From contig QNAH01000096.1 in the NCBI GenBank assembly GCA_003641425.1, forward strand, positions 1 through 8,911: DNA of 8,911 bases, read 5' to 3'. This stretch comes from Candidatus Zixiibacteriota bacterium. Its GTDB lineage: Bacteria > Zixibacteria > MSB-5A5 > GN15 > PGXB01. Position 1 is the first letter of the stretch. Each line of letters begins with the position of its first letter. Made by a program: the position numbers and the translations under genes. The notes under the pieces are model-generated. The model worked only from the letters and a program-made list of their open reading frames with translations, had not been told where the DNA came from and searched no databases. Positions 1 through 7,196 of the stretch are shown piece by piece.

Positions 1-2047
1 ATGCGATCCGCCCGGAAACGACTCCGCCATACAAATCGCTGATAATATCGCGGATAATCGGCTCCCAGTCGATAATAAGAATCCGGCCGTTATTGCATAT
101 CTCGAAATGGTATGACTGCTTTGCTGTCTCCGTTTCACCGGCATATTCCAGCATCATTGCCGCCTGTCCTTCATACCTGGATACCTGGCAAAAACCCAGT
201 ATCGAAGAAACCGCATCAAACAACCGTCCGGCGCTCGATGTCATCGGTGAATTGATTCCGTTTTTCATGACACTTCTTAGAACATCAAGTTCATAATTAT
301 CGAACGACTGTATGGATTTCAATTCATTCATGCCGAAAACATCCGCACCATAAATTTCATACAGCAGCCCCAGCGCCGTGCGTCTCGGTTCCCTGATCGC
401 ACTGTCGCCCCCCGGAAGCGGGAACAGTCTGAAATGTGCCGCCCTGACAACCGCCCGGCCGTTTATTCTGATAAATTCACCCCCCCAGATTGTCCTGTCC
501 GGCCCAAGACCGGTCCCGTCCCAAGATATACCCAGCACCGGCTCATCGAGATCATTATCCGCCATACAGGCCAGAACATGCGCGACATGATGCTGAACCT
601 TCTTCATGGGCAGTGATGTCTCCGCCGCAAAACGGGTCGATAAATAGTCTGGGTGAAAATCGGATACAACCGATTCAGGTTTGAAATCATAAATGTCGGA
701 CAACGATACTGCTACATTTTTCATCGCTTCGTATGCTTCGACTGTCTCCAGATCACCGATATGCTGGCTGGCAAAGGCACATCCTTCCCGCGCAATAGCA
801 ACACTGTTCTTCAAATGCCCGCCGACGGCCAGGCAGGGCTTCACCCTGCCGATCATACGGATCGGCGTTGGGGCATACCCCCGCGCGTTGCGGATTACCA
901 TCGCATAACCGTGCATTACCCGCACCACCGAATCATCCACCTGACGCGCAATCGGACGATTATGCACCAGATACAAATCCGCAACACCTTTCAGCCTCGC
1001 CAACGCCTCGTGCTCATCGATACAGATCGGCTCGTCGGTCAAATTCCCGCTGGTGGCCACTATCGGGAACCGAAGCTCATGCATCAGCAGATGATGTAGC
1101 GGGGTGTACGGGAGCATCACCCCCAGATACGGGTTCCCCGGCGCCGCGGAGTCGGCGATATTATTTGTCTTCTGCTTTCGCAACAAAGTGATTGGAGCCT
1201 GCGGCGAGATTAGAAGCTTCTTCTCGATATCCGATACCAGGCAGTCATTGTTAACCGCCTCAAGCGAGTGATACATTAGCGCAAACGGCTTTTCCTCACG
1301 CCCTTTGCGCCCGCGGAGCAGCCGCACCGCGTCATCATTGCGGGCATCAACAATAAGCTGAAAGCCCCCAAGCCCCTTGAGCGCAAGAATCCTGCCCTGT
1401 TTTACCGCATCGCATGCCGCGAGCAAAGCCTCATCATGCATACCGAAGATATTACCATTAATATCCCATAATTCAAGATGCGGCCCGCACTCGAGACAGG
1501 CATTGGGCTGGGCGTGGAAACGGCGGTTCGCCGGATCCTCATACTCCTCGCGGCATTTTTTGCACATTGGGAATATGCGCATCGTTGTATTACCCCGATC
1601 ATACGGCAGCGTATGAATGATACTGTACCGCGGCCCGCAGTTGGTACAGTTGGTGAATGGGTAACGATAACGCCGGTTGGACGTGTCAAAAATATCATCC
1701 AGACAATCCGGGCAGGTGGCTATATCCGGCAACACCAGCGCCGTCTTGCCGCCGTCCTTACCACTCATACGGACAGTGAATTCTTCATATCCAACCGGAT
1801 CAAGCCATTTCAATTCTTTATTATTGATCATAGCCAGCGGCGGCTTGTCGGCATCGAGACGATCAACGAATCGTTCCAGATTTCCCCGGTCACCCTCCGC
1901 TTCGATCTGCACCCCCTGCGGCGAATTGCCTACCCATCCATTAAGATTAAGATCACCGGCAAGACGATAAATGAAAGGCCGAAATCCAACCCCCTGAACC
2001 AGCCCCTGAATATTTATCAATAATCGTTGCAAGGTTATCACCTTCAT
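1..2047 (-). CDS. hypF: Hydrogenase maturation carbamoyltransferase HypF (3'-truncated by window edge)
   Basis: HypF uses carbamoyl phosphate and ATP to make the carbamoyl group that HypE turns into the cyanide ligands of the NiFe site. The frame is open for 682 codons to base 1; about 70-80 C-terminal residues should lie outside, judging by the usual length of about 750. Domains seen from the ATG at 2047: acylphosphatase (residues 9-95, VQGVGFRPF with R23, and N41); two zinc fingers with C112/C115/C134/C137 and C162/C165/C184/C187; a YrdC-like domain (about 205-385, KGLGGFQ, GRKGREEKPFALM); and a Kae1-like domain with the metal motif HHVAH at 486-490 and WDGTGLGP. It starts 3 bases after the endopeptidase stop, so it is in the same operon. 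The ATG has no clear ribosome binding site; a TTG at 2032 (codon 6) has one and may be the true start. No frameshift seen. Confidence 0.96.
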   Translation of the reverse strand, partial: MKVITLQRLLINIQGLVQGVGFRPFIYRLAGDLNLNGWVGNSPQGVQIEAEGDRGNLERFVDRLDADKPPLAMINNKELKWLDPVGYEEFTVRMSGKDGGKTALVLPDIATCPDCLDDIFDTSNRRYRYPFTNCTNCGPRYSIIHTLPYDRGNTTMRIFPMCKKCREEYEDPANRRFHAQPNACLECGPHLELWDINGNIFGMHDEALLAACDAVKQGRILALKGLGGFQLIVDARNDDAVRLLRGRKGREEKPFALMYHSLEAVNNDCLVSDIEKKLLISPQAPITLLRKQKTNNIADSAAPGNPYLGVMLPYTPLHHLLMHELRFPIVATSGNLTDEPICIDEHEALARLKGVADLYLVHNRPIARQVDDSVVRVMHGYAMVIRNARGYAPTPIRMIGRVKPCLAVGGHLKNSVAIAREGCAFASQHIGDLETVEAYEAMKNVAVSLSDIYDFKPESVVSDFHPDYLSTRFAAETSLPMKKVQHHVAHVLACMADNDLDEPVLGISWDGTGLGPDRTIWGGEFIRINGRAVVRAAHFRLFPLPGGDSAIREPRRTALGLLYEIYGADVFGMNELKSIQSFDNYELDVLRSVMKNGINSPMTSSAGRLFDAVSSILGFCQVSRYEGQAAMMLEYAGETETAKQSYHFEICNNGRILIIDWEPIIRDIISDLYGGVVSGRIA
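2033..2046 (-). promoter_or_regulatory. Possible ribosome binding site favouring a TTG start for hypF
   Basis: On the minus strand AAGGTGAT lies just inside the ATG start of hypF and is followed, after about 5 bases, by a TTG codon in frame (first base at 2032). The ATG at 2047 has only the weak context GATTGAAAT before it. Starting at the TTG would give a protein 5 residues shorter with the acylphosphatase domain intact, and a 18-base gap after the endopeptidase gene. Sequence alone cannot decide between the two. Confidence 0.4.
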
Positions 2048-2050
2048 ATT

Positions 2051-2539
2051 TCAATCGGTGCATTTACTGCAAATGATACGCTCGATCTCACCGGCAAGAC
2101 GAATGACTGCCTTACCTGCGGATTCCTTTACCGCATCCGAGAGCCGATCGCCGGTGTCGAAATTCTCACCCTCGATGCCGTAAATTATCAGGCTTCCTGG
2201 CAGACGGTCTATATTCCGCGCCAGGGCGATAGTATCGGTGATATTGAATGCATGCGATGAGTAACTGGGAAAACGGTCTTCCGGAATCTTATTCCGGAAA
2301 GCATCGAAGCGGTAAACCTTTCCCGGATTGTCCCCCGACGAAACACAATCAATAACAAAAACATTTGAGACGCCCGCCCAGAGTTCGATCATCGAGGTTC
2401 CGTCGTTGATTCCCTTGATGATCGTGACTCCCTCAAGCCCCATTTCCTCGATTTTTCGGACAACATACAGGCCGACCGCATCGTCGGAACGGAAATCGTT
2501 GCCGATACCGATAACCAATATGCGGTTCCTGTCAGTCAT
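2051..2539 (-). CDS. Hydrogenase maturation endopeptidase, HycI/HyaD/HybD family (peptidase M52)
   Basis: A 162-residue nickel-dependent endopeptidase that removes the C-terminal tail of the hydrogenase large subunit after nickel insertion. The N-terminal GIGNDFRSDDAVG block (residues 11-23) and the VIDCV strand (62-66) fit the family. By alignment to HybD (E16, D62, H93) the nickel-sensing ligands would be D20, D64 and H96 (SSHAF). Its partner is very likely the adjacent HydA, which keeps a cleavable tail. It starts 12 bases after the hydA stop with a poor ribosome binding site (GTGAG), which suggests translational coupling, and ends 3 bases before the hypF ATG. Length is normal for the family. 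I leave the symbol blank because naming differs between systems. Confidence 0.93.
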   Translation of the reverse strand: MTDRNRILVIGIGNDFRSDDAVGLYVVRKIEEMGLEGVTIIKGINDGTSMIELWAGVSNVFVIDCVSSGDNPGKVYRFDAFRNKIPEDRFPSYSSHAFNITDTIALARNIDRLPGSLIIYGIEGENFDTGDRLSDAVKESAGKAVIRLAGEIERIICSKCTD

Positions 2540-2551
2540 GACTCACGAGCG

Positions 2552-3841
2552 TCATTCGCGCTCTATCTGAAGATTCAGGAAATGACACGAGCATGAGATA
2601 CAGGGATCGTAATTGCGTATCGCCTGTTCGCACTGCCAGGTCATTTTCTCATGAGACAGATCGAGATGATTTTCAACAAACTGCCGTAGATCTTTTTCTA
2701 TCGCCTTCTGGTTCTGCGAGGTCGGTGCCAGAATCCGCGCATCCTTGATTATACCGCCGTCATCTATCTCATACCGGTGGAAACAGATTCCCCGCGGCGC
2801 TTCCGAACACCCGAATCCGACTCCAGCCTTAGATTTGACCTCGACATAAGCTTTGTCCGGCATCTTGTATTCGTCTACCACCCGAAGTGCCTCCTCGCAG
2901 GCGAAAACCATCTCGACCGCGCGGACAATTATACTCTTGAACGGATTGAGAACCACCTTGGGTAAACCGGCATCCTCGGCCGCCTTTTTCGCCTTAGGGG
3001 TCAACTTGTCATAATTGTTGGCATATCGCGCCATCGGACCGGTCAGATAGTCATCGCGGTCCTTGACTACGGCATGGAGCGAGGTCGAATGGGGCACATG
3101 CTGCTCCTCGAAATAATCGAAAAATTTGCTGAGCTCGATATCGATTCCCTTGTTGGAAACGATATCTCCTTCGCACAGCGGGTACTCATCGGGGTGCCTT
3201 AGTGATACAAATTCGTAATCACGTTCCAGTTCCGGGAACTCGAGACCGGCCATGATCTTGACCGACTCGATGGCAAAATCAAGTGCCCATTTCAGCGGTT
3301 CAACCAACCCCTGAAGCTGTTTTTTGGTCGGCACCTTGTAGAATCCGCCGACCTTCGGGTTGATCGGGTGGATCTCCCGGCCGCCCAGAAGAATCATTAT
3401 TTCGTTACCGATCTTTTTTAGTTTCAGGGCATTTTTAACCAGATCGGGATGGTCTTTGGCCATCTGAATCGAATCTTCATAACCGAGAAAATCGGGAGCA
3501 TGGAGCATGAAAACATGCAGTGCATGCGATTCGATCCACTCACCGCAGTACAACAGCCGGCGCAATTCGCGCAAGGCGCCGTCCACTTTGACACCGCAGA
3601 TACTTTCCATGGCATGGCATGAGCTCATCTGGTATGCCACCGGGCAGATGCCGCAAATCCGCGCCGTTATGTCCGGCGCTTCGGTGAAATGTCGGCCCCG
3701 CAGAAAGGCCTCGAAGAATCTCGGCGGTTCAATGATGCTGAATTTGACATCGGTAACAGCGTCATTTTTTATCTTAACCAGTAATTGTCCCTCGCCTTCG
3801 ACACGGGCGAGATAATCGACTTTTATGACTCTATTATTCAT
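2552..3841 (-). CDS. hydA: [NiFe]-hydrogenase large (alpha) subunit, group 3b type
   Basis: Catalytic subunit carrying the NiFe(CN)2CO centre, 429 residues from the chosen start. The N-terminal motif RICGICPVAYQ provides C63 and C66, and the C-terminal DPCISC provides C414 and C417, the four expected metal ligands. The sequence goes on as SCH and then nine residues, so the maturation protease should cut after H420 and release FLNLQIERE. Other family marks are ARVEGEG at 12-18, IIEPPRFFEAFLRGR at 36-50 and EAPRGI near residue 350. I chose the ATG at 3841 over an upstream in-frame ATG at 3880: it gives the usual MxxxxIKVDYLARVEG start, has AAGGAG and GAGG just upstream, and overlaps the end of hydD by 8 bases, typical of coupled translation. 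The Cys-rich small subunit, FAD subunit and iron-sulfur subunit next to it indicate group 3b; 3d is less likely because there are no HoxFU-like genes. Confidence 0.97.
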   Translation of the reverse strand: MNNRVIKVDYLARVEGEGQLLVKIKNDAVTDVKFSIIEPPRFFEAFLRGRHFTEAPDITARICGICPVAYQMSSCHAMESICGVKVDGALRELRRLLYCGEWIESHALHVFMLHAPDFLGYEDSIQMAKDHPDLVKNALKLKKIGNEIMILLGGREIHPINPKVGGFYKVPTKKQLQGLVEPLKWALDFAIESVKIMAGLEFPELERDYEFVSLRHPDEYPLCEGDIVSNKGIDIELSKFFDYFEEQHVPHSTSLHAVVKDRDDYLTGPMARYANNYDKLTPKAKKAAEDAGLPKVVLNPFKSIIVRAVEMVFACEEALRVVDEYKMPDKAYVEVKSKAGVGFGCSEAPRGICFHRYEIDDGGIIKDARILAPTSQNQKAIEKDLRQFVENHLDLSHEKMTWQCEQAIRNYDPCISCSCHFLNLQIERE

Positions 3842-4610
3842 GCGCCTCGCTCTCCTTCCGAAACGGCTCGGCAAAGGCATTAAAGCTCCGAAAATATCTC
3901 ATAATATCATCTTCGGACAATTTCAAATTCTTGTACCAATCCGCAAGCGAACTTGTATTGGGTGTTTCCTTCGGTCCGAAACATCCGAAACAGCCCCGCT
4001 GATAAGTCGGACAAATGGCGCCACAACCGGCCTGGGTAACAGGCCCGAGACAGGGAGCGCCGGTCGCAACCATAACACAGACATTACCTTTCCGTTTACA
4101 TTCGACACACACACTGTATTGCGGGATATTCGGTTTGCGTCCGTTCAGATACGCATTGAGCACTTCCACCAGTTGATATTTATTGATCGGACAGCCGCGC
4201 AGTTCGAAATCGACAAAAACATGATCTGCGATCGGCGTCGATTTATTCAGAGTTTCTATATATTCGGGATTCGCATATACAATAGAGATAAAATCGTTGA
4301 CATCTTTGAAATTCCTGAGCGCCTGGATACCCCCGGACGTAGCGCACGCCCCGATAGTTATCAAAAATTTTGAGGAACGTCTTATCTTATGAATCCTCTC
4401 GGCATCATGCGGTGTCGTTATCGAACCCTCGACCAGAGATATATCATACGGCCCTTTGGCCACGGCGCGCGAGGCTTCAGGGAAATTGGCGATATGCACG
4501 GCGTCGGCAATCGCCAGAAGCTCATCCTCGCAATCAAGCAGCGACAACTGACAGCCGTCGCATGAAGCGAATTTCCAGACAGCAAGTTTTGGTTTTTTTA
4601 TCGGGCTCAT
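3834..4610 (-). CDS. hydD: [NiFe]-hydrogenase small (delta) subunit
   Basis: Electron-transfer partner of HydA, 258 residues, expected to be cytoplasmic: no Tat signal (RRxFxK) is present, as usual for group 3. Proximal [4Fe-4S] ligands are C17 and C20 (SCDGC), C89 (TIGACATSGG) and C140 (LRGCPIN). A Cys-rich C-terminal half (C168, C171, C178, C187, C196, C200, C207, C210) can hold two more clusters, giving a wire from the NiFe site toward HydB/HydG. The ATG at 4610 gives the conserved MSPIKKPKLAVWKFASCDGC start. An upstream in-frame ATG at 4724 would add 38 residues lying antiparallel to family homology and inside hydG, so I rejected it. The start is one base after the hydG stop, and the stop overlaps hydA by 8 bases, so the three are translationally linked. 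Confidence 0.96.
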   Translation of the reverse strand: MSPIKKPKLAVWKFASCDGCQLSLLDCEDELLAIADAVHIANFPEASRAVAKGPYDISLVEGSITTPHDAERIHKIRRSSKFLITIGACATSGGIQALRNFKDVNDFISIVYANPEYIETLNKSTPIADHVFVDFELRGCPINKYQLVEVLNAYLNGRKPNIPQYSVCVECKRKGNVCVMVATGAPCLGPVTQAGCGAICPTYQRGCFGCFGPKETPNTSSLADWYKNLKLSEDDIMRYFRSFNAFAEPFRKESEAHE

Positions 4611-4611
4611 A

Positions 4612-5487
4612 TTACATTTCCCACATTGTAAAGGCATGCTTGATATTATCATAGCGATACACCGGCCCGTCCTTGCACACAAATGACGAACCAAGCTGGC
4701 AGTGACCGCACAGCCCGATACCACACTTCATATTACGCTCCATCGAGATGTACGTCTTTTCCTCGTCCACACCACGCTTTAACAGTTCAAGAACGGTGTA
4801 TCGCATCATGATTTCCGGTCCGCAGACAACCGCCACCGAATGCAGCGGATCGAACGGGGCCCGGCCGATCAGAGTCGTCACTACCCCGACATTACCGCGC
4901 CAGGAACCAGTGGCGCGATCGACCGTCAAATAGGTCTCGAGATCGAAACGACTGCGCCACTTTTCAAGTTGCTTGCGGTACAGCATATCCTCCGGCGTTC
5001 TTGTACCATACAGGAGAACTATCCGACCGTATTTGTTCCGGTGCTGCAAGAGATAATAGATAACTGGCCGGAGCGGCGCCAGCCCGATACCCCCGGCGAC
5101 AATTACTACATCATAACCCTCGGCTTCTTTGACCGGCCAGCTGCTGCCGTACGGTCCGCGGATTCCGATAGTGTCGCCGACTTTGAGATTTTTCATGGCC
5201 TTGGTGACCGTTCCAACCGCCCGGGTCGTGTGGATAAGCGGCTTTTCCTTTGACGGGTCGCCGCTGATCGATATCGGCACTTCGCCCACCCCGTAAACAT
5301 AGAGCATATTGAACTGTCCCGGGGCGAATTTGAATTCGCCACCGCCGGATTGCGGCTCCAGCTCCAGCGAAAAAGTGTCGAATGTCTCCCTGACCACCCG
5401 CTGGATAGTATAAGCCTGTACCAGCATCGGGTCGATCAGCGAGATATCTGAAGTCTTACTTTTATTTTGCATTTTTGCCATAAACAT
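4612..5487 (-). CDS. hydG: Hydrogenase gamma subunit: FAD/NAD(P)-binding oxidoreductase with [2Fe-2S] cluster
   Basis: A 291-residue flavoprotein of the ferredoxin-NADP reductase/PyrK-like family that exchanges electrons between the hydrogenase iron-sulfur chain and NAD(P). In order: an FAD-binding barrel (about 20-125) with APGQFNMLYVYGVGEVPISIS and IRGPYG; a nucleotide-binding half with VIVAGGIGLAPLRP and the VVCGPEIMM block; and a C-terminal [2Fe-2S] motif with C255, C260, C263 and C271. It is homologous to the gamma subunit of Pyrococcus sulfhydrogenase and to AsrB of anaerobic sulfite reductase. The sequence does not tell NAD from NADP. The start is uncertain: ATGs at 5487, 5481 and 5472 are all in frame, all overlap the CNB gene, and GGATG precedes the 5481 ATG by a workable distance. 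Confidence 0.94.
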   Translation of the reverse strand: MFMAKMQNKSKTSDISLIDPMLVQAYTIQRVVRETFDTFSLELEPQSGGGEFKFAPGQFNMLYVYGVGEVPISISGDPSKEKPLIHTTRAVGTVTKAMKNLKVGDTIGIRGPYGSSWPVKEAEGYDVVIVAGGIGLAPLRPVIYYLLQHRNKYGRIVLLYGTRTPEDMLYRKQLEKWRSRFDLETYLTVDRATGSWRGNVGVVTTLIGRAPFDPLHSVAVVCGPEIMMRYTVLELLKRGVDEEKTYISMERNMKCGIGLCGHCQLGSSFVCKDGPVYRYDNIKHAFTMWEM

Positions 5488-5926
5488 CCATTAGCTGAAA
5501 CCTGGTCTGTTCCAGTCTTTCAGCGATAATTAGATTGAATCTTTTCATAATTTCATATCCGAGATCATGGTCATCCTCGCATTTGTCGCGAAGACATTTA
5601 CCGTCGAGAACAATCGCGCGGGTGAGTTCCACCGCGCGGGCATCGAAATGCCATTTGTACGGCGGCACCAGCCAGGACCAGCCGAGAATCTCGCCGGCTT
5701 CACGAGAACGGATTACAATCGCCCCCTTCTGGGGAACATGAGTCTCGATCTGCACCCGCCCGTGACGGATAAAATAAAACGAATCGGCATCACTGCCTTC
5801 TTTGAATATGAACTCGCCCTCCTTGAAAGCGACATTCGAGGCGCATCCAACCAGTGTCTGTATATGTTTCTTATCCATCCCCGTCAGAAACGGGTGTTCT
5901 GTCAAAATTCTCTCAAGATTTTCCAT
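5462..5926 (-). CDS. Stand-alone cyclic-nucleotide-binding-domain protein in the hydrogenase operon
   Basis: A 154-residue protein that is essentially one CNB (CRP-type beta-roll) domain plus a C-terminal helix. Visible: the N-terminal helix LERILTEHPFLTGM, the beta-roll glycines in FKEGEFIFKEGSDADSFYFIRHGRV (34-58), the cassette start GEILGW (78-83), and a long final helix (about 118-145). There is no helix-turn-helix after it, so it should not act as a DNA-binding CRP by itself. The cassette is unusual: positions matching Arg82-Ser83 of E. coli CRP are W92-H93 in KWHFDARA, while a later Arg (R97) is kept. Binding of cAMP is therefore doubtful. AGAGGA lies 8 bases before the ATG. The gene starts 31 bases after hydB and overlaps hydG by up to 26 bases, so it is made together with the enzyme. 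A role as regulator or assembly partner of the hydrogenase is inference. Confidence 0.9.
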   Translation of the reverse strand: MENLERILTEHPFLTGMDKKHIQTLVGCASNVAFKEGEFIFKEGSDADSFYFIRHGRVQIETHVPQKGAIVIRSREAGEILGWSWLVPPYKWHFDARAVELTRAIVLDGKCLRDKCEDDHDLGYEIMKRFNLIIAERLEQTRFQLMDVYGKNAK

Positions 5927-5957
5927 GGCTCATATCCTCTTATAAAAAAGTAATAAT

Positions 5958-7073
5958 TTACGCTTTTTCACGGATTGCGCCGGCTTCCTCGGTAATATCG
6001 ATACCGACCGGACACCATGTAATACAACGACCGCAACCGACACAGCCGGGTGTCCCGAACTGGTCCTGCCAGTAAGCGATCTTATGCATCAGCCATTGAC
6101 GATAACGCGAATAATCGGTGGAGCGGATACTGCCGCCGTGGATATAGGAAAAATCGACCGAATAACAGGTATCCCAGTAGCGCCGCCTCTCTGCCCGGTC
6201 GCCGCCCAGATTGGTCGTATCTTCGATATTACAGCAAAAACAGGTCGGACAAACCATCGTGCAGTTGCCGCAGGTCAGACACCGCTTGGCGATCTCGCCC
6301 CAGTAATGACTGTCGAAATTATTATGGAGAATCTCCTTGAGCCCTTTCATATCGAGACTGCGCCCCATCTTCGAGGCCGCCCTTTCCACCGCCTTTTCCG
6401 CCTGCTCCAGTTCCTCCGGCTTGGCCGGGCGATGCGGAATCTTTTCCAGTATCTTCTTGCCCGCTCGGGAACCGGCCTCGATAACAAAATAATGATCCTT
6501 GCCGTTGAACATCTCGGTCAGGGCCAGGTCGAAACCGTCCGAAACCCCGGGCCCCGAATTCATCGATACACAAAAACAATTATTGCCGGGATTGGTGCAG
6601 TTGACCGCCACGATGAAAAGATTACGGCGAAGAGCACCGTACTCCGGATCGGAATGCTGACCATCACGAAGTATCTTGTCCTGGATGCCGATGGCCTTCA
6701 ATTCACACGGCCGCACACCGACAAAGGCCTGCTTAATTGGCTTAGATTCCGCCTCGACAATCTCGAAACTGCGGTCGCTCTTTTGGGCCTCCCAGATTTT
6801 CTTCTCGGGCGGATAAAGAAGTTTCTTCCACGTATACGGCCCGAGAATAAAACCGAACAAGGTCTTCTTTTTGCTTTTGGTAAGACGGTAGCTGCCGCCC
6901 TCCTGATGATCGGTCCAGCCGATGGGAAGCTCCTCGGCAGACCCGATCTCATCGTAAATGACGGCATTATCCCTGACTGTCGGGCCGGATATCTTGTAAC
7001 CCTCAGCGCTCAATGCATCGAACAGAGCTTGAAAGTCTTTCCGTTCTATAACTGATTTTGATTCGTTATTCAA
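5958..7073 (-). CDS. hydB: Hydrogenase beta subunit: iron-sulfur electron-transfer protein
   Basis: A 371-residue 4Fe-4S protein of the sulfhydrogenase beta/AsrA family that links the small subunit to the flavin subunit. Two clusters are clear: C265/C268/C271/C275 (CLTCGNCTMVC, extended by CPTCFCC) and C344/C347/C350/C354 (CVGCGRCITWCP). The N-terminal half has two more conserved-looking Cys motifs, RPCELKAI (C123) and NCTNPGNNCFC (C159, C166, C168), which may hold a further cluster. The start is a TTG at 7073; AGGAG sits 5 bases before it, and no upstream ATG in frame fits. It is the first gene of the structural operon and has its own promoter and operator about 35 bases upstream. The pairing with HydG resembles AsrA-AsrB of anaerobic sulfite reductase, but no AsrC is present and the next genes are hydrogenase subunits. 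Confidence 0.94.
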   Translation of the reverse strand: MNNESKSVIERKDFQALFDALSAEGYKISGPTVRDNAVIYDEIGSAEELPIGWTDHQEGGSYRLTKSKKKTLFGFILGPYTWKKLLYPPEKKIWEAQKSDRSFEIVEAESKPIKQAFVGVRPCELKAIGIQDKILRDGQHSDPEYGALRRNLFIVAVNCTNPGNNCFCVSMNSGPGVSDGFDLALTEMFNGKDHYFVIEAGSRAGKKILEKIPHRPAKPEELEQAEKAVERAASKMGRSLDMKGLKEILHNNFDSHYWGEIAKRCLTCGNCTMVCPTCFCCNIEDTTNLGGDRAERRRYWDTCYSVDFSYIHGGSIRSTDYSRYRQWLMHKIAYWQDQFGTPGCVGCGRCITWCPVGIDITEEAGAIREKA

Positions 7074-7078
7074 GACAA

Positions 7079-7083
7079 CTCCT
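7079..7083 (-). promoter_or_regulatory. Ribosome binding site of hydB deciding a TTG start
   Basis: AGGAG on the minus strand, followed by TTGTC and then the TTG start codon at 7073. This strong site with ideal spacing supports the non-ATG start of hydB. Confidence 0.8.
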
Positions 7084-7087
7084 GATA

Positions 7088-7105
7088 TTGTGATTTATTT
7101 CACAA
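7088..7105. promoter_or_regulatory. Perfect CRP/FNR-class operator palindrome upstream of hydB
   Basis: TTGTGA-TTTATT-TCACAA: two perfect 6-base inverted half-sites around a 6-base spacer. This matches the TGTGA-N6-TCACA binding pattern of CRP-family regulators, and the TTGTGA-N6-TCACAA form is also the one reported for the HcpR branch in sulfate reducers. It lies just downstream of the -10 box, at about +3 to +20 from the predicted transcription start, inside the 5' leader of hydB. A protein bound here should block RNA polymerase, so repression is the simpler reading. The regulator is not encoded in the window: the CNB protein of the operon lacks a DNA-binding domain. Confidence 0.8.
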
Positions 7106-7114
7106 ACTTTAATA

Positions 7115-7143
7115 AATATAAACTTTCCCGGCATTCTTGTCAA
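7115..7143 (-). promoter_or_regulatory. Sigma70-type promoter of the hydB structural operon
   Basis: On the minus strand a consensus -35 box TTGACA (7143-7138), a 17-base spacer and a -10 box TATATT (7120-7115, one mismatch to TATAAT). The predicted start of transcription is near 7107-7109, giving a leader of about 35 bases before hydB. The promoter lets the structural operon be transcribed apart from hypA-hypB and the DsrC-like gene upstream, although read-through cannot be excluded since no convincing terminator separates them. Confidence 0.8.
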
Positions 7144-7177
7144 TACAAAAAAGCCCGTTATTGCCGGAAACTTTCCC
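7120..7177. repeat. Short direct and inverted repeats around the hydB promoter
   Basis: The 10-mer AAACTTTCCC (plus strand) occurs at 7120-7129 and 7168-7177, and its first seven bases occur again at 7104-7110 at the transcription start. In addition TTTCCCGGCA (7124-7133) and TGCCGGAAA (7162-7170) form an inverted repeat with one bulged base that brackets the -35 box. The copies sit at roughly -65 and -17 from the predicted start. They may be sites for a second regulator; chance cannot be excluded for motifs this short. Confidence 0.35.
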
Positions 7178-7196
7178 TGATATACCACGATTGGAC

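Noticed and set aside
1478..2023. Plus-strand open frame of 181 codons opposite hypF.
   Set aside because: Antisense to conserved HypF zinc-finger and acylphosphatase sequence, with no family features of its own.
1..2047. Possible frameshifted or degenerate hypF, as only short reading frames with both ends in the window are seen here.
   Set aside because: The minus-strand frame from 2047 is open to base 1 and contains all HypF domains checked in order. It simply runs off the window edge.
4611..4724. N-terminal extension of hydD from the ATG at 4724.
   Set aside because: The extra 38 residues overlap the [2Fe-2S] coding region of hydG and are unlike any small-subunit N-terminus; the ATG at 4610 gives the expected start.
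5462..5926. CNB protein as the regulator that binds the palindrome upstream of hydB.
   Set aside because: The protein ends after the CNB domain's C-terminal helix and has no helix-turn-helix, so it should not bind DNA itself.
6084..7055. Long plus-strand open frame of 323 codons opposite hydB.
   Set aside because: It is the antisense image of hydB, has no recognisable domain, and hydB has clear cluster motifs and a strong ribosome binding site.
7144..7170. Intrinsic terminator after the DsrC-like gene (a T-run CTTTTTT on the minus strand after CCGGCAATAACGGG).
   Set aside because: The stem before the T-run is only 3-4 pairs (CCG/CGG), too weak for a credible terminator.
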